In this document: positions 33,971-43,460 of the stretch, piece by piece
Numbering within the stretch: the first letter of the stretch is position 1
Layout of the letters: every line of letters begins with the position of its first letter
DNA from: Nitrospirota bacterium
GTDB taxonomy: Bacteria > Nitrospirota > Nitrospiria > SBBL01 > JAADHI01
Assembly (NCBI GenBank): GCA_029261155.1
Contig: JAJDBW010000053.1
Span: 1-60,409 of the forward strand
Length of the DNA stretch: 60,409 bases
Reading direction: 5' to 3'
Made by a program: the position numbers and the translations under genes
Notes under the pieces: model-generated
Told to the model about the DNA's origin: nothing
Seen by the model: the letters and a program-made list of their open reading frames with translations, nothing else
The model's database searches: none

Positions 33971-35160
33971 GCGATTGGCAAACAAAGCGCCTGGGAGACG
34001 TCCTCCGCCTCAATTACGGAAAAAGTCTTTCCGTGAAGAACCGCGTCGAAGGGCCGATTCCGGTTTACGGCTCCAATGGAATCGTTGGTACGCATAATGA
34101 AGCGATCGTTTATACACCTGGCCTAATCGTTGGGCGAAAAGGATCGGCTGGACAAGTTCATCGTTCTCTCGTCCCATTCTGTCCGATTGATACAACCTTC
34201 TATGTCACCGCAGAAGACGCGCCCGATACCGACCTCGAATTTTTGTTCTACCTGCTCCGACACATCGATCTCACACGGATCACTGGAGATGTTGGTGTTC
34301 CAGGCTTGAATCGTGAAATGGCTTACATGGAGCCAGTTTATTTCCCGGGGGCACTCCCCGAGCAGAAGAAGATCGCGCACATCCTTTCGACGGTGCAGCG
34401 GGCGATCGAAGCGCAGGAGCGGATCATTCAGACCACCACCGAGCTGAAAAAGGCCCTCATGCACAAGCTCTTCACCGAAGGCCTCCGAGACGAAGCCCAA
34501 AAACAAACCGAAATCGGCCCTGTCCCCGAAAGCTGGGAGGTGGTGGAGTTGGGTTCGCTCGCCAAGGTGGGAAACGGCTCAACTCCCAAACGAGCGAACG
34601 ATACCTACTGGGAAGGCGGAACAATCCCGTGGTTGAACAGCACCAAGATTCACGACCGCTTCATCACCGAAGCTGACCAGTTTGTGACGCTACAAGCCGT
34701 CAAGGAATGCCATCTTCCAAAAGTCGCACCGAACAGCCTACTGATCGCGATCACCGGCCAAGGAAAGACACTCGGCAACTCAGCGATCACCCGGATCGAG
34801 ACCTGTATCAATCAGCACCTCGCCTACGCACAGTTTCACTCGGCGAAGATCGTTCCTGATTTCGTGCTGTGGTTTATGCGGACACGCTATGACTACCTGC
34901 GTTCCATTGCGCACGGCGGCGGAAGCACCAAAGGAGCGCTGACCTGCGGTTTCTTAAAGACTCTCCCGATACCAGTCCCATCGACGGACGAGCAAAAGGA
35001 GATAGTTACCGTATTCCAAACGCTCGAAGATAAGCAGGGCTCGGTAGCCAGCAAACAGTCCGCGCTCCAAGACCTCTTCCGCACCCTTCTTCACGAACTG
35101 ATGACTGCGCAGACCCGCGTTCATGCACTCACTTTTCTTGCGGAAGCAGGCAACTCATAG
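33967..35160 (+). CDS. hsdS: Type I specificity subunit HsdS (operon 1)
   Basis: 397 residues from ATG 33967, overlapping hsdM by 4 bp. It has the classic two-half layout: target-recognition domain 1 (WQTKRLGDVLRLNYGKS), central conserved helix (PEQKKIAHILSTVQRAIEAQERII), target-recognition domain 2 (WEVVELGSLAKVGNGSTPK) and distal helix (DEQKEIVTVFQTLEDKQGS). The two recognition domains set the bipartite DNA target, which cannot be predicted by eye. The next gene is a Gabija nuclease 12 bp downstream rather than hsdR. Confidence 0.94.
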   Translation: MSDWQTKRLGDVLRLNYGKSLSVKNRVEGPIPVYGSNGIVGTHNEAIVYTPGLIVGRKGSAGQVHRSLVPFCPIDTTFYVTAEDAPDTDLEFLFYLLRHIDLTRITGDVGVPGLNREMAYMEPVYFPGALPEQKKIAHILSTVQRAIEAQERIIQTTTELKKALMHKLFTEGLRDEAQKQTEIGPVPESWEVVELGSLAKVGNGSTPKRANDTYWEGGTIPWLNSTKIHDRFITEADQFVTLQAVKECHLPKVAPNSLLIAITGQGKTLGNSAITRIETCINQHLAYAQFHSAKIVPDFVLWFMRTRYDYLRSIAHGGGSTKGALTCGFLKTLPIPVPSTDEQKEIVTVFQTLEDKQGSVASKQSALQDLFRTLLHELMTAQTRVHALTFLAEAGNS

Positions 35161-35172
35161 CGAAACCATTCG

Positions 35173-36942
35173 ATGCGCTTACTCAATCTCCATATCCGCA
35201 ACTTCCGAAAGATTGAAGACTTGTCCGTGATCTTTCCGAAAGGTTTGGCCGTAATTGTCGGCGAGAACAACGCCGGGAAAACGGCAATTATCGATGCTTT
35301 ACGGCTAATGCTATTTTCAAGCCGCGACTTTGAAGCCCTTCGGCTTAATGAGGATGACTTTCGCAGAGGGTCACAGAACGCACCAATCGAAATTTCCTGT
35401 ACGTTTTGTGATCTCAGCAATGCTGACGAAGTTCACTTTCAGGAGTGCCTTGTGGACATTGGCGACGGGAAGTTTCACGCTCGTCTGAATGCGCGGGCTG
35501 AATTCAATTCCACCACGCGAAGAGCCAATGTGAAAATGTGGGGCGGTGAGACAGAAGGAGGCACACTTCCATCGAACCTCTACGACCACCTGAGCTCAAT
35601 TTACCTACAACCTCTCCGTGATCCAGAGAGCGGGTTGCGCCCTGGCAGACATTCCCAGGTGTCCCGCTTGATCGATTGCCTAACGGCGGTTGATAAACGC
35701 GTCGAGTTCGAAACCATTGCACAGACCGCAAACAATCAGATTCGAGAACTTGATCCGGTTAAGAGTGCAAAAGCCGACATCGACGCCCAATTAACTTCAA
35801 TTGCCGGGGCTGAACTTGCGCAAGAGATTGAGCTCATATTCAGTGACCCCAGCTTTCATCGGATCATCGCAGGGCTTCAACCCGAGATCGATGGATTGCC
35901 TTTCGCACTAAACGGTCTGGGCTACAACAATCTAGTGTTTACGGCCGCGACGCTGGGAACCCTCCGGCGGAGCAAGAACTATTCGTTTCGTTCGATCATC
36001 GTCGAGGAGCCGGAAGCCCACCTTCATCCTCACCTGCAAGTTCTCCTTCTTCGGCATCTGGTGAATGCGGCCGAAGACACAGATGGAAATACAGTCCAGG
36101 TATTGGTAAGCACCCATTCCCCAATCTTAGCGAGCCAGGCTCCGATCGATTCGGTTATCTCCGTCCACGATTCAGCCGGGAAAGTGACGGGCGTATCCCT
36201 TTGCTCAATCGACTACGATGAGACGCTCAAGAAGAAACTTCAGAGGTTTCTCGATGCGACGCGGGCAGAGCTTTTCTTTGCTCGCCGAATCCTCATGGTC
36301 GAGGGAATTGCTGAAGCTCTTCTTCTGCCCGTGCTCGCCCGAATGGCTGGAGGAAATTTGAAAGACTCCTCCGTCACCGTTCTGAATGCTGACGGAATTA
36401 ACTTTAATGCCTTCGTTCCGCTTTTTGGAAGCGGTCGCCTAGGCCTATCGGTTGCGATTTTGACCGATGGCGATGATGTCGGTAGGACCGGAACTCCTTC
36501 AGCGACCGCAACGGGGCTAAAGGCAAAGGAAGGCGAAATACAAAATCTCCGTGTCGAATATGGAGAAATCACTTTTGAGCACGAGTTGGCGCGGTCGGCC
36601 GCCTTGCTTCCATTCATGCTCCAGGCATATCGAACACTTCGTCCCACACTCGGTGCTGTGTTGGACACTCAGATTAACGGACTCGGCACCGATTACGCAA
36701 AGGCCGATGCGTTCCTCGAAGAGTTCTTGCGGAGTAAGGCATCCAAGGGCGAGTTTGCGCAGGAATTGGCAGGCTTGTTCGAGGACTCGCTTTCCAACCC
36801 AGAGGCGGAGGCTTTCCCGGTGGACTGTGTTCCGCAGTATATTCGCGACGCCTTGGAGTTTCTTGGCGTCATAACCGTGAGCAACCCCAATGAGCCAGAC
36901 GGAGCAACTGAGGGAACAGATTCTGTCCCAGAACCCGACTGA
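35173..36942 (+). CDS. gajA: GajA-like OLD-family ATPase/TOPRIM nuclease (Gabija)
   Basis: 589 residues. The ABC-type ATPase domain has Walker A GENNAGKTAI (near 31-40), EEPEAHLHPHLQ as Walker B, and STHSP. The C-terminal TOPRIM nuclease has Glu in LMVEGIAEALLLPVLA and the DxD in LTDGDDVGR. This is the architecture of OLD nucleases and GajA. It overlaps the UvrD-like helicase gene by 53 bp, which makes Gabija the best call. In Gabija, GajA nicks DNA when nucleotide levels fall and GajB acts with it. The pair sits between hsdS and hsdR in the same direction, so it is likely co-transcribed with the restriction genes. Confidence 0.9.
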   Translation: MRLLNLHIRNFRKIEDLSVIFPKGLAVIVGENNAGKTAIIDALRLMLFSSRDFEALRLNEDDFRRGSQNAPIEISCTFCDLSNADEVHFQECLVDIGDGKFHARLNARAEFNSTTRRANVKMWGGETEGGTLPSNLYDHLSSIYLQPLRDPESGLRPGRHSQVSRLIDCLTAVDKRVEFETIAQTANNQIRELDPVKSAKADIDAQLTSIAGAELAQEIELIFSDPSFHRIIAGLQPEIDGLPFALNGLGYNNLVFTAATLGTLRRSKNYSFRSIIVEEPEAHLHPHLQVLLLRHLVNAAEDTDGNTVQVLVSTHSPILASQAPIDSVISVHDSAGKVTGVSLCSIDYDETLKKKLQRFLDATRAELFFARRILMVEGIAEALLLPVLARMAGGNLKDSSVTVLNADGINFNAFVPLFGSGRLGLSVAILTDGDDVGRTGTPSATATGLKAKEGEIQNLRVEYGEITFEHELARSAALLPFMLQAYRTLRPTLGAVLDTQINGLGTDYAKADAFLEEFLRSKASKGEFAQELAGLFEDSLSNPEAEAFPVDCVPQYIRDALEFLGVITVSNPNEPDGATEGTDSVPEPD

Positions 36943-38647
36943 CCAGCAAAGAGACGCGATTTTTGCTGACGAGTTGGAGTTTCTGCTCCGGGCATCTCCC
37001 GGGAGCGGTAAGACATGGACGTCATGTCGCCGCTTCATTTGGCGTGGGGCAAATTGGCATCACAAAGTCGGAGGTCTCGCGCTGCTGTCGTTCACGAATA
37101 CCGCGATTCGGGAATTCCACGAAGCAACAATCAAAGTCGGCAGGAGAGAACTTCTTTCGAACCCGAATTACGTTGGAACATTTGATTCGTTCGTTGAACG
37201 CTTCATCATAACTCCGTTTGGGCACCTGCTCAATGGATCCGCAAAGCGACCGAAGCTTTTTCTGGCTCCGCGGCCTGGAGATTGGAACAACAAGAAGTTG
37301 CAAGGCTGGACGGAAGTGACGGGCGGGAAAAAGCGCCCAGTTCCCGCATGGGAAATCATCCCATTCCCAGACAACGGGAAGGTAGCATTCCGAGCATCGT
37401 CCAGATTTGGTGGTAAAACGCTTTCTTTTCAGTGGGGCAATCCAGTCGCCGAGTTCTTTAGGCTTGGCTATTACTCCCACGCTCAGCGCGTGTATTTGGC
37501 ATGCAGCATTCTATTCGCCCGCCCTCATATCGCCGATTGTTTGGCGCGGCGATTCCCAGAAATCATCGTTGATGAAGCGCAAGATACGAACATTTGGCTC
37601 CTCATCCTCTTAAACTTCCTGCGAGAGAAGGGCACCAAGGTGACGTTGGTAGGGGACCCAGATCAGTGCATTTATGAGTTTAGCATGGCGGATGCAACGT
37701 CACTTCCGGCACTGAAGGAGAAATGGGATATTCCCGAGAGGCCTCTCAGTCGCTCCTTCCGCTGCAACAATGCCATCGCGGATTCGGTTCGCCACATAAG
37801 CGGAAATGAGAGTTTCGAAGGGTGCGGTGAGTCTCTCAATGAGCACTGTAGTTCGTTTATTGTTCGTGAGGTCGACAACGCGTTTAGCGGATGCATTTCG
37901 TCGTTTGAGGCACATCTGGCAAGGGCTGGAATCTCGCAAGGCGGCTCGGCAATTCTCTGTCGCGCCCATCAACAACTGGAGGCGATTAGAGGCGTCGTGA
38001 ATTACACTGCATTGCAGGGCCTCACAAAGGAAATGGCACTTGCTGCATTTCACCGGGACGTGCGGAAAGACTACAAGAAGGCTTTTCAGATTATCGAGCA
38101 CGCCATCCGTGAAATGATAGACGAACCGGATTTCTGGGATGCACTCGATGATGATCCCGAAGGTGAAGCTTCTACTGAATTCAAGCTAAATCTTTGGAAA
38201 TTCACAAAATCCCAAGATGGTCTACCGTCGGTTGGAGAGAATGGAACTGTCTGGATTGACCAATTGAAGACAAACCTCGCACCTCTTCTTAAAGAACTTG
38301 GAATTACTAGCATCCCAAAGTTGGGTCAAAAGATCAGAAGAACGGGACTCGATCAGCAGCAACTGGCGCTTCCACTGTTTCAGCTGCAAACTCTCTTCCC
38401 TCATATCCGCCAGGAGACAATTCACCAGGTGAAAGGCGAGAGTATCGATGCAGTCTTGGTATTGGGATCGACAAAATTCTTCAATTCCGTGGTCACGGCT
38501 ATCGAGGGAGGCGAAAACACGGAAGAACGGCGACTGGCGTATGTCGCAATGACCCGTGCACGACATGCTCTAGTGGTAGGATTGCCTGCTTCGCATTTCG
38601 ACAATCATGCAGAGAAGTGGATCAGCTGGGGATTCAGGACAATTTGA
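36890..38647 (+). CDS. gajB: GajB-like UvrD-family helicase (Gabija)
   Basis: 585 residues with superfamily 1 helicase motifs in order: Walker A ASPGSGKTWT (near 34-43), LSFTNTAIREF, VDEAQDTN, LVGDPDQCIYEF, SRSFRCN, HQVKGESIDAVLV and YVAMTRAR. It starts inside gajA in a different frame (53-bp overlap), so the two are translationally coupled. GajB is the second Gabija protein and senses or processes DNA ends made by GajA. The stop at 38645-38647 is 5 bp before the hsdR start. Confidence 0.9.
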   Translation: MSQTEQLREQILSQNPTDQQRDAIFADELEFLLRASPGSGKTWTSCRRFIWRGANWHHKVGGLALLSFTNTAIREFHEATIKVGRRELLSNPNYVGTFDSFVERFIITPFGHLLNGSAKRPKLFLAPRPGDWNNKKLQGWTEVTGGKKRPVPAWEIIPFPDNGKVAFRASSRFGGKTLSFQWGNPVAEFFRLGYYSHAQRVYLACSILFARPHIADCLARRFPEIIVDEAQDTNIWLLILLNFLREKGTKVTLVGDPDQCIYEFSMADATSLPALKEKWDIPERPLSRSFRCNNAIADSVRHISGNESFEGCGESLNEHCSSFIVREVDNAFSGCISSFEAHLARAGISQGGSAILCRAHQQLEAIRGVVNYTALQGLTKEMALAAFHRDVRKDYKKAFQIIEHAIREMIDEPDFWDALDDDPEGEASTEFKLNLWKFTKSQDGLPSVGENGTVWIDQLKTNLAPLLKELGITSIPKLGQKIRRTGLDQQQLALPLFQLQTLFPHIRQETIHQVKGESIDAVLVLGSTKFFNSVVTAIEGGENTEERRLAYVAMTRARHALVVGLPASHFDNHAEKWISWGFRTI

Positions 38648-38652
38648 CGATC

Positions 38653-41574
38653 ATGCCCACCCCCTCCGAACACAAAACCGTCCAATCCCGCATCCTCGCC
38701 TACGCCGAGGCCATCGGTTGGACCGTTGTGCCCCGCGGGGCGGCGGAGCAGCGGCGCGGCTTTGATCCTGCTGCCGGACCTAAGGACAGAGCGAAGGGTG
38801 TATCGTTATTTTTTGACGACTTGCTCGACGCCAAGGTACGGGAATTCAACCCGCGCTATGCCGAGGCCGAGGGTGCATTATTGGGCAAGTTTCGTCATTT
38901 CCACACCGACATTTACGGCAATCGGGAGTTCGTCGACCACCTGCGCAACCGTGGAAAGTTTCTCGATCATGAAGAAAATCGAGAACTCGATCTTGTTCTG
39001 ATTGATTACGGCACGCACTCGAATAATGTTTTCGAAGTGACGGAGGAATTTGCCTTCCATAACGGGCATTACGGAACACGTGAGGATGTAGTGTTCCTGA
39101 TCAACGGTATTCCGGTGCTGGTAATCGAGTGTAAGAATGCCAATAAGGATGAGGCGATTGCTCTGGGGGTGGATCAGATTCGCCGTTACCACCGCGAGAC
39201 GCCGGAGCTGTTTGTTCCCGAACAGATCTTTACCGCGACCGATGCCATCGGCTTTTCCTATGGGGTGTCCTGGAACACGGTACGGCGGAATATCTTCAAC
39301 TGGAAGGTCGAAGAGGTCGGCAAGTTGGAAGCCAAGGTGAAGAGCTTCTTTGCGATCCCGCAGGTGCTCTCACTGTTGAAGGATTACATCATCTTTGCGG
39401 AAAAGGATGAGGAGCTGAATAAATACATTCTGCGCCAGCACCAGACGGGTGCCGTGGAGCAGGTGGTCAGTCGTGCGTTAGACCCTAAGCATAGGCGGGG
39501 CCTGGTCTGGCATACGCAAGGGAGTGGTAAGACCTTCACCATGATCAAGGCGGCGGAGATGCTCTTCCGCGCACCCGAGGCGGATAAACCCACCATCCTG
39601 CTGATGATCGACCGCAACGAGCTGGAAGACCAAATGCTCAAGAATCTCGCCTCTCTTGGCCTGGGCAATTTGGAACATGCCGGCAGCATTGCACGGCTAA
39701 ACAGACTGTTGCGCGACGACTATCGGGGCATCATCGTGACGATGATTCATAAGTTCCGCGATATGCCGGCGAATATTAATACCCGGTCGAATATCTACGT
39801 TCTGATCGACGAGGCGCACCGCACCACAGGCGGTGACCTGGGCAACTTCCTCATGGCTGGGCTGCCGAACGCCAGTTATATCGGTTTTACCGGCACACCG
39901 GTCGACAAGACCGCCTACGGGCGCGGCACCTTCAAGACCTTTGGTTGCGAGGATGATAAGGGTTATCTGCATAAGTATTCCATTGCAGACAGTATTGGAG
40001 ACGGCACGACGTTGCCGCTCTACTACAGTCTTGCCCCAAACGAGATGCTGGTGCCGCACGAAACCCTCGATAAGGAATTCCTCTCCTTGGCCGAAGCCGA
40101 AGGTGTAGCCGATATCGAGGAGCTGAACAAGATTCTTGAACGTGCTGTGAACTTGAAGAATTTCCTCAAAGGTGCAGACCGCATCCAGAAGGTGGCCCAA
40201 TTTGTCGCAGATCACTACCGCGAGAATGTGGAACCCTTGGGGTACAAGGCCTTTCTGGTCGGCGTCGATCGCGAGGCCTGTGCCCACTACAAACATGCGT
40301 TGGATCAGTATTTACCCCCTGAGTATTCCGAGGTGGTCTACACCGGCAACAACAACGATTCCGCGTTGCTCAAGAAATTCCACCTCGATCAGAAGAAGGA
40401 GCGGCAGATCCGCAAGAGCTTCAACAAGCTGGAGCAGCAGCCGAAGATCCTGATTGTTACCGAGAAGCTGCTCACCGGCTTCGACGCGCCCGTGCTCTAC
40501 GCCATGTATCTCGACAAGCCCATGCGTGACCACACCTTGCTGCAGGCCATTGCCAGGGTGAACCGCCCCTACGAAAACGAGAAGGCCGAGATGGTGAAGC
40601 CGCATGGCTTCGTGCTCGATTTTGTTGGAATCTTCGACAAGCTGGAAAAAGCGCTGGCCTTCGACAGCGAGGAGATCAATGCCATCGTCAAGGATCTGAA
40701 ACTCCTCAAGGTGCTTTTCCAGAACAAGATGGAGCAACAGGCGCCGGAATACCTGGCGCTCATTGAGCGTAACTTCGATGACAAGGATGTCGATACCCTT
40801 ATCGAGCACTTCCGTGACCCGGAACGGCGCAAGGTATTTTTCAAGGAATATAAAGAAATCGAAATGCTCTATGAAATTATCTCCCCCGATGCCTTCTTGC
40901 GACCCTTCATCAATGATTACGGCACACTCTCGGCCATTTATCACGTCGTCCGCAAGGCCTACACAAAGACCGTGATGGTGGATCGGGACTTTCAGAAGAA
41001 GACGAACCTGCTGGTTCAGGAACAGGTTGGCAGTTACGGCATCGGGCGGGTGGAAGATTTCGTGGAGATCAACGCTGAGACCATCGAACTGATCAAGAAC
41101 CGGAGGGGCGGCGAGGGAACCAAGGTCATCAACCTAATCAAGAGCATCGAGAAGCTGGCCGAGGAAGGTAGCGATGATCCCTATCTTATTGCGATGGCCG
41201 AGCGGGCTCAAGCGGTACAGGAGAGTTTTGAGGATCGTCAGATCAGCACTGCTGACGCGTTGGATAATTTATTAAAAGAAGTAGAAGCGAACGAGGCACG
41301 AAAAAGGGAGCAGGCGGAGAAGGGCTTCGATGGATTGACCTACTTTGTTTATCGAACTCTGCTCGATGCGGAGATAGAAAATGCCGAAGAGGTGAGCCGC
41401 AAGATCAAAGAGGCCTTCATTGAGTTCCCCAACTGGAAGAAGAGCGAGAACTCGCTACGCGAGTTACGCAAGAAAGTGACATTCGCCGTTTTAGCCAATA
41501 GCGATGACTTGGATCAGGTGACTGCCCTGGTAGATCAGCTTTTCACGCTTCTGGAAAAGGCAGACAGGATTTAA
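38653..41574 (+). CDS. hsdR: Type I restriction endonuclease subunit HsdR (operon 1)
   Basis: 973 residues from ATG 38653 (MPTPSEHKTVQSR); the frame opens earlier within gajB. The N-terminal PD-(D/E)xK nuclease has LVLIDY and DVVFLINGIPVLVIECKN. The SF2 translocase has Walker A TQGSGKTFTM, DEAH box LIDEAHRT and motif III GFTGTP, with LLTGFDAP and ARVNRPY later. A helical C-terminal assembly domain follows. HsdR cleaves unmodified DNA after translocation. It is separated from hsdM-hsdS by the Gabija pair and followed closely by a metallopeptidase gene. Confidence 0.95.
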   Translation: MPTPSEHKTVQSRILAYAEAIGWTVVPRGAAEQRRGFDPAAGPKDRAKGVSLFFDDLLDAKVREFNPRYAEAEGALLGKFRHFHTDIYGNREFVDHLRNRGKFLDHEENRELDLVLIDYGTHSNNVFEVTEEFAFHNGHYGTREDVVFLINGIPVLVIECKNANKDEAIALGVDQIRRYHRETPELFVPEQIFTATDAIGFSYGVSWNTVRRNIFNWKVEEVGKLEAKVKSFFAIPQVLSLLKDYIIFAEKDEELNKYILRQHQTGAVEQVVSRALDPKHRRGLVWHTQGSGKTFTMIKAAEMLFRAPEADKPTILLMIDRNELEDQMLKNLASLGLGNLEHAGSIARLNRLLRDDYRGIIVTMIHKFRDMPANINTRSNIYVLIDEAHRTTGGDLGNFLMAGLPNASYIGFTGTPVDKTAYGRGTFKTFGCEDDKGYLHKYSIADSIGDGTTLPLYYSLAPNEMLVPHETLDKEFLSLAEAEGVADIEELNKILERAVNLKNFLKGADRIQKVAQFVADHYRENVEPLGYKAFLVGVDREACAHYKHALDQYLPPEYSEVVYTGNNNDSALLKKFHLDQKKERQIRKSFNKLEQQPKILIVTEKLLTGFDAPVLYAMYLDKPMRDHTLLQAIARVNRPYENEKAEMVKPHGFVLDFVGIFDKLEKALAFDSEEINAIVKDLKLLKVLFQNKMEQQAPEYLALIERNFDDKDVDTLIEHFRDPERRKVFFKEYKEIEMLYEIISPDAFLRPFINDYGTLSAIYHVVRKAYTKTVMVDRDFQKKTNLLVQEQVGSYGIGRVEDFVEINAETIELIKNRRGGEGTKVINLIKSIEKLAEEGSDDPYLIAMAERAQAVQESFEDRQISTADALDNLLKEVEANEARKREQAEKGFDGLTYFVYRTLLDAEIENAEEVSRKIKEAFIEFPNWKKSENSLRELRKKVTFAVLANSDDLDQVTALVDQLFTLLEKADRI

Positions 41575-41578
41575 TGCG

Positions 41579-41881
41579 ATGGCGGTACTGGATCAAAAAC
41601 ACGAGTTTAAAAATCGAGCCTACCACTGGGCAGACAAACTTGACGTTGAAGTGGTATGGCTTGGTGTACGCACGATGCGTAATAAATGGGCCTCCTGTTC
41701 CACTAATGGCCACCTGAATTTTAATGTCGAATTGTTAATGCTCGATCAGGAACTCTGGGACTATGTCATCGTCCACGAACTGCTCCATTTTTTCGTCCCC
41801 AACCACGGCAAACTCTGGAAGAGCCTCATGCGCGTACATTTGGGAGACTATGAAAAAGTGGAAGCACAATTAATGAAATGA
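41579..41881 (+). CDS. YgjP-type zinc metallopeptidase (type I RM-associated)
   Basis: A 100-residue protein with the zinc-protease signature HELLHFFVPNHGKLW (HExxH at 66-70, third ligand His76), plus WASCSTNGHLNFN near 37-49, as in YgjP/DUF45 and SprT-like families. It starts 4 bp after hsdR and so belongs to that operon. YgjP-like peptidases frequently accompany type I restriction genes and might control turnover of HsdR or related proteins; the substrate is unknown. It is shorter than free-standing YgjP proteins (about 160-230), being mostly the catalytic core. Confidence 0.85.
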   Translation: MAVLDQKHEFKNRAYHWADKLDVEVVWLGVRTMRNKWASCSTNGHLNFNVELLMLDQELWDYVIVHELLHFFVPNHGKLWKSLMRVHLGDYEKVEAQLMK

Positions 41882-42203
41882 GTCATAAGGCTTTGGCTGT
41901 GGCCTAAAAAGGGTGGAAGCCGGTCACGCAGAGGTCGCGCCCTCGCGTAGCTCCGTCACGTCCGCTGCAAGCCCAGACTGTTTTGATTTTTTCAGGCGGT
42001 AAGGTTTAATTGCCCCCCGGTTTTTTTTGAGGGGGTCAATTTGTTTTGGAAGGGCGGGGAGTGAGACAGAATGAGTAACTCTGTCTCAAGAGGAATAGAT
42101 AGAAACCAGTCGACCTTGACAATTTCCAACCATATTTTGCAATATCTCTAAAGGCGAAACGCCTTCTCAAGGGAAGATGGACTGATAACAGGAATTTAGA
42201 ATC
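41882..42203. other. Gap between the RM operon and Septu, with inverted repeats
   Basis: 322 bp without a gene. It contains an imperfect inverted repeat at 42008-42041 (AATTG-C-CCCCC and GGGGG-T-CAATT around a T-rich loop), possibly a terminator of the RM operon, and the first 27-bp hairpin at 42062-42088. Base composition drops towards A+T near the Septu start. Confidence 0.45.
42062..42088. repeat. 27-bp hairpin repeat, copy 1 (left of Septu)
   Basis: Perfect arms TGAGACAGA and TCTGTCTCA around a 9-nt loop atgagtaac. The same unit recurs at 44094-44120 with 24 of 27 bases identical, so it brackets the Septu genes. Confidence 0.75.
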
Positions 42204-43460
42204 ATGTATTTTAGTAAACTACAATTATCAGAATGGCAACAATTCGAAAGTATAGAAATCAATTTTCACGATAAATTGACAATAATAACAGGTGCGAATG
42301 GAAGTGGAAAAACGACTATTCTTAATCTTTTAGCTAAACATTATGGCTGGGAGATGCCATCGCTGGCTACTCCAAAAAAAGAACAAAAATCCGGAGTAAT
42401 GCATTACCTCTCTCGCTTTTTCAACGGAGAAAATAAAGAGGATACTCCTTTAATTGGCCATCTCCATTATACAAACGACACATCTACTGAATTACAAGTC
42501 CAAAACACGAACTCCACGCAGTACCAAGTTCAGATAACAAATAAGCAACCCGTGAAGTGTTTTTTTATACCATCTCACCGTTCTGTTAATCGTTATCAAC
42601 CAATAGGCAATATTCCAACCGTAAAAAAGAACAAGCTTACTGCGTTTAATGAAGTATCTAACAGTACTAAACAACGGTATTTCAGTGGAAACGAAAGCCA
42701 GTCAGGTAGTTTCTTCATGAAAAACACCCTTATTGGCTGGGCAATTCAAGGATATGGAGTACAAAATGGGTCCAAGATAATCATGCCACGAGATGATGAA
42801 CAAGTTCGTAATTTTGAAGGTTTTCAGGAAGTTCTTAGAAAAATTCTTCCTGAATCGCTTGGATTCGAAGAAGTAGAGATAAGAAACATGGAAGTGGTTT
42901 TTGTTTGTAACAAAGGAAAAGATGAATTTTTGTTAGAAACCACATCAGGTGGGATAAGCTCACTTATTGATATGGCTTGGCAGATCTATATGTATTCATC
43001 GAAAGATAACTTGGAATGTACGGTGATGATTGACGAGATAGAAAATCACTTACACCCAACTATGCAACGTACAGTTCTTTCGAATTTAGTTTATGCTTTC
43101 CCTTCTGCAAGATTTATTGTGTCAACTCATAGCCCCCTCGTTGTTGGGTCAGTTAAGGAATCGGCTGTTTATGTTCTTATGTATAATGAAAATAACAAAA
43201 TTGTAAGTAGAGCTTTAAATTTCGAGAACAAAGCAAGAACCGCTGCTGAAATACTGGATGAGGTTTTAGGTGTTTCCGTTACAATGCCCATTTGGGCAGA
43301 AGAAAAATTAAATAGTATTGTAAATAAGTATGTAAAAAAGAGTTTTCGAGAACAAGATTTTGTGAACATGAGAGCGGAGCTAGCCGAGGCGGGACTTGAA
43401 AGACTAATGCCGTTGGCGATTAATTCGGTAGTGCACGAAAAAAATGATAAAGATAAATAG
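42204..43460 (+). CDS. ptuA: PtuA-like AAA ATPase (Septu)
   Basis: 418 residues, AT-rich codon usage unlike the neighbouring RM genes. ABC/SMC-like ATPase: Walker A GANGSGKT (30-37), Walker B VMIDEIENHLHP (Asp277), and D-loop FIVSTHSPLVVG. There is a large insertion between them. It overlaps an HNH nuclease gene by 17 bp, and the ATPase plus HNH pairing is the definition of Septu. The ATPase is thought to sense infection and release or position the nuclease. AGGAAT lies 9-14 nt before the ATG. The composition suggests separate horizontal acquisition. Confidence 0.87.
   Translation: MYFSKLQLSEWQQFESIEINFHDKLTIITGANGSGKTTILNLLAKHYGWEMPSLATPKKEQKSGVMHYLSRFFNGENKEDTPLIGHLHYTNDTSTELQVQNTNSTQYQVQITNKQPVKCFFIPSHRSVNRYQPIGNIPTVKKNKLTAFNEVSNSTKQRYFSGNESQSGSFFMKNTLIGWAIQGYGVQNGSKIIMPRDDEQVRNFEGFQEVLRKILPESLGFEEVEIRNMEVVFVCNKGKDEFLLETTSGGISSLIDMAWQIYMYSSKDNLECTVMIDEIENHLHPTMQRTVLSNLVYAFPSARFIVSTHSPLVVGSVKESAVYVLMYNENNKIVSRALNFENKARTAAEILDEVLGVSVTMPIWAEEKLNSIVNKYVKKSFREQDFVNMRAELAEAGLERLMPLAINSVVHEKNDKDK

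Noticed and set aside
32771-33985. A 404-codon minus-strand open frame opposite hsdM 1
   Set aside because: It is the antisense shadow of a GC-rich methylase gene, rich in Gly, Val and Asp, with no recognisable domain or start signal.
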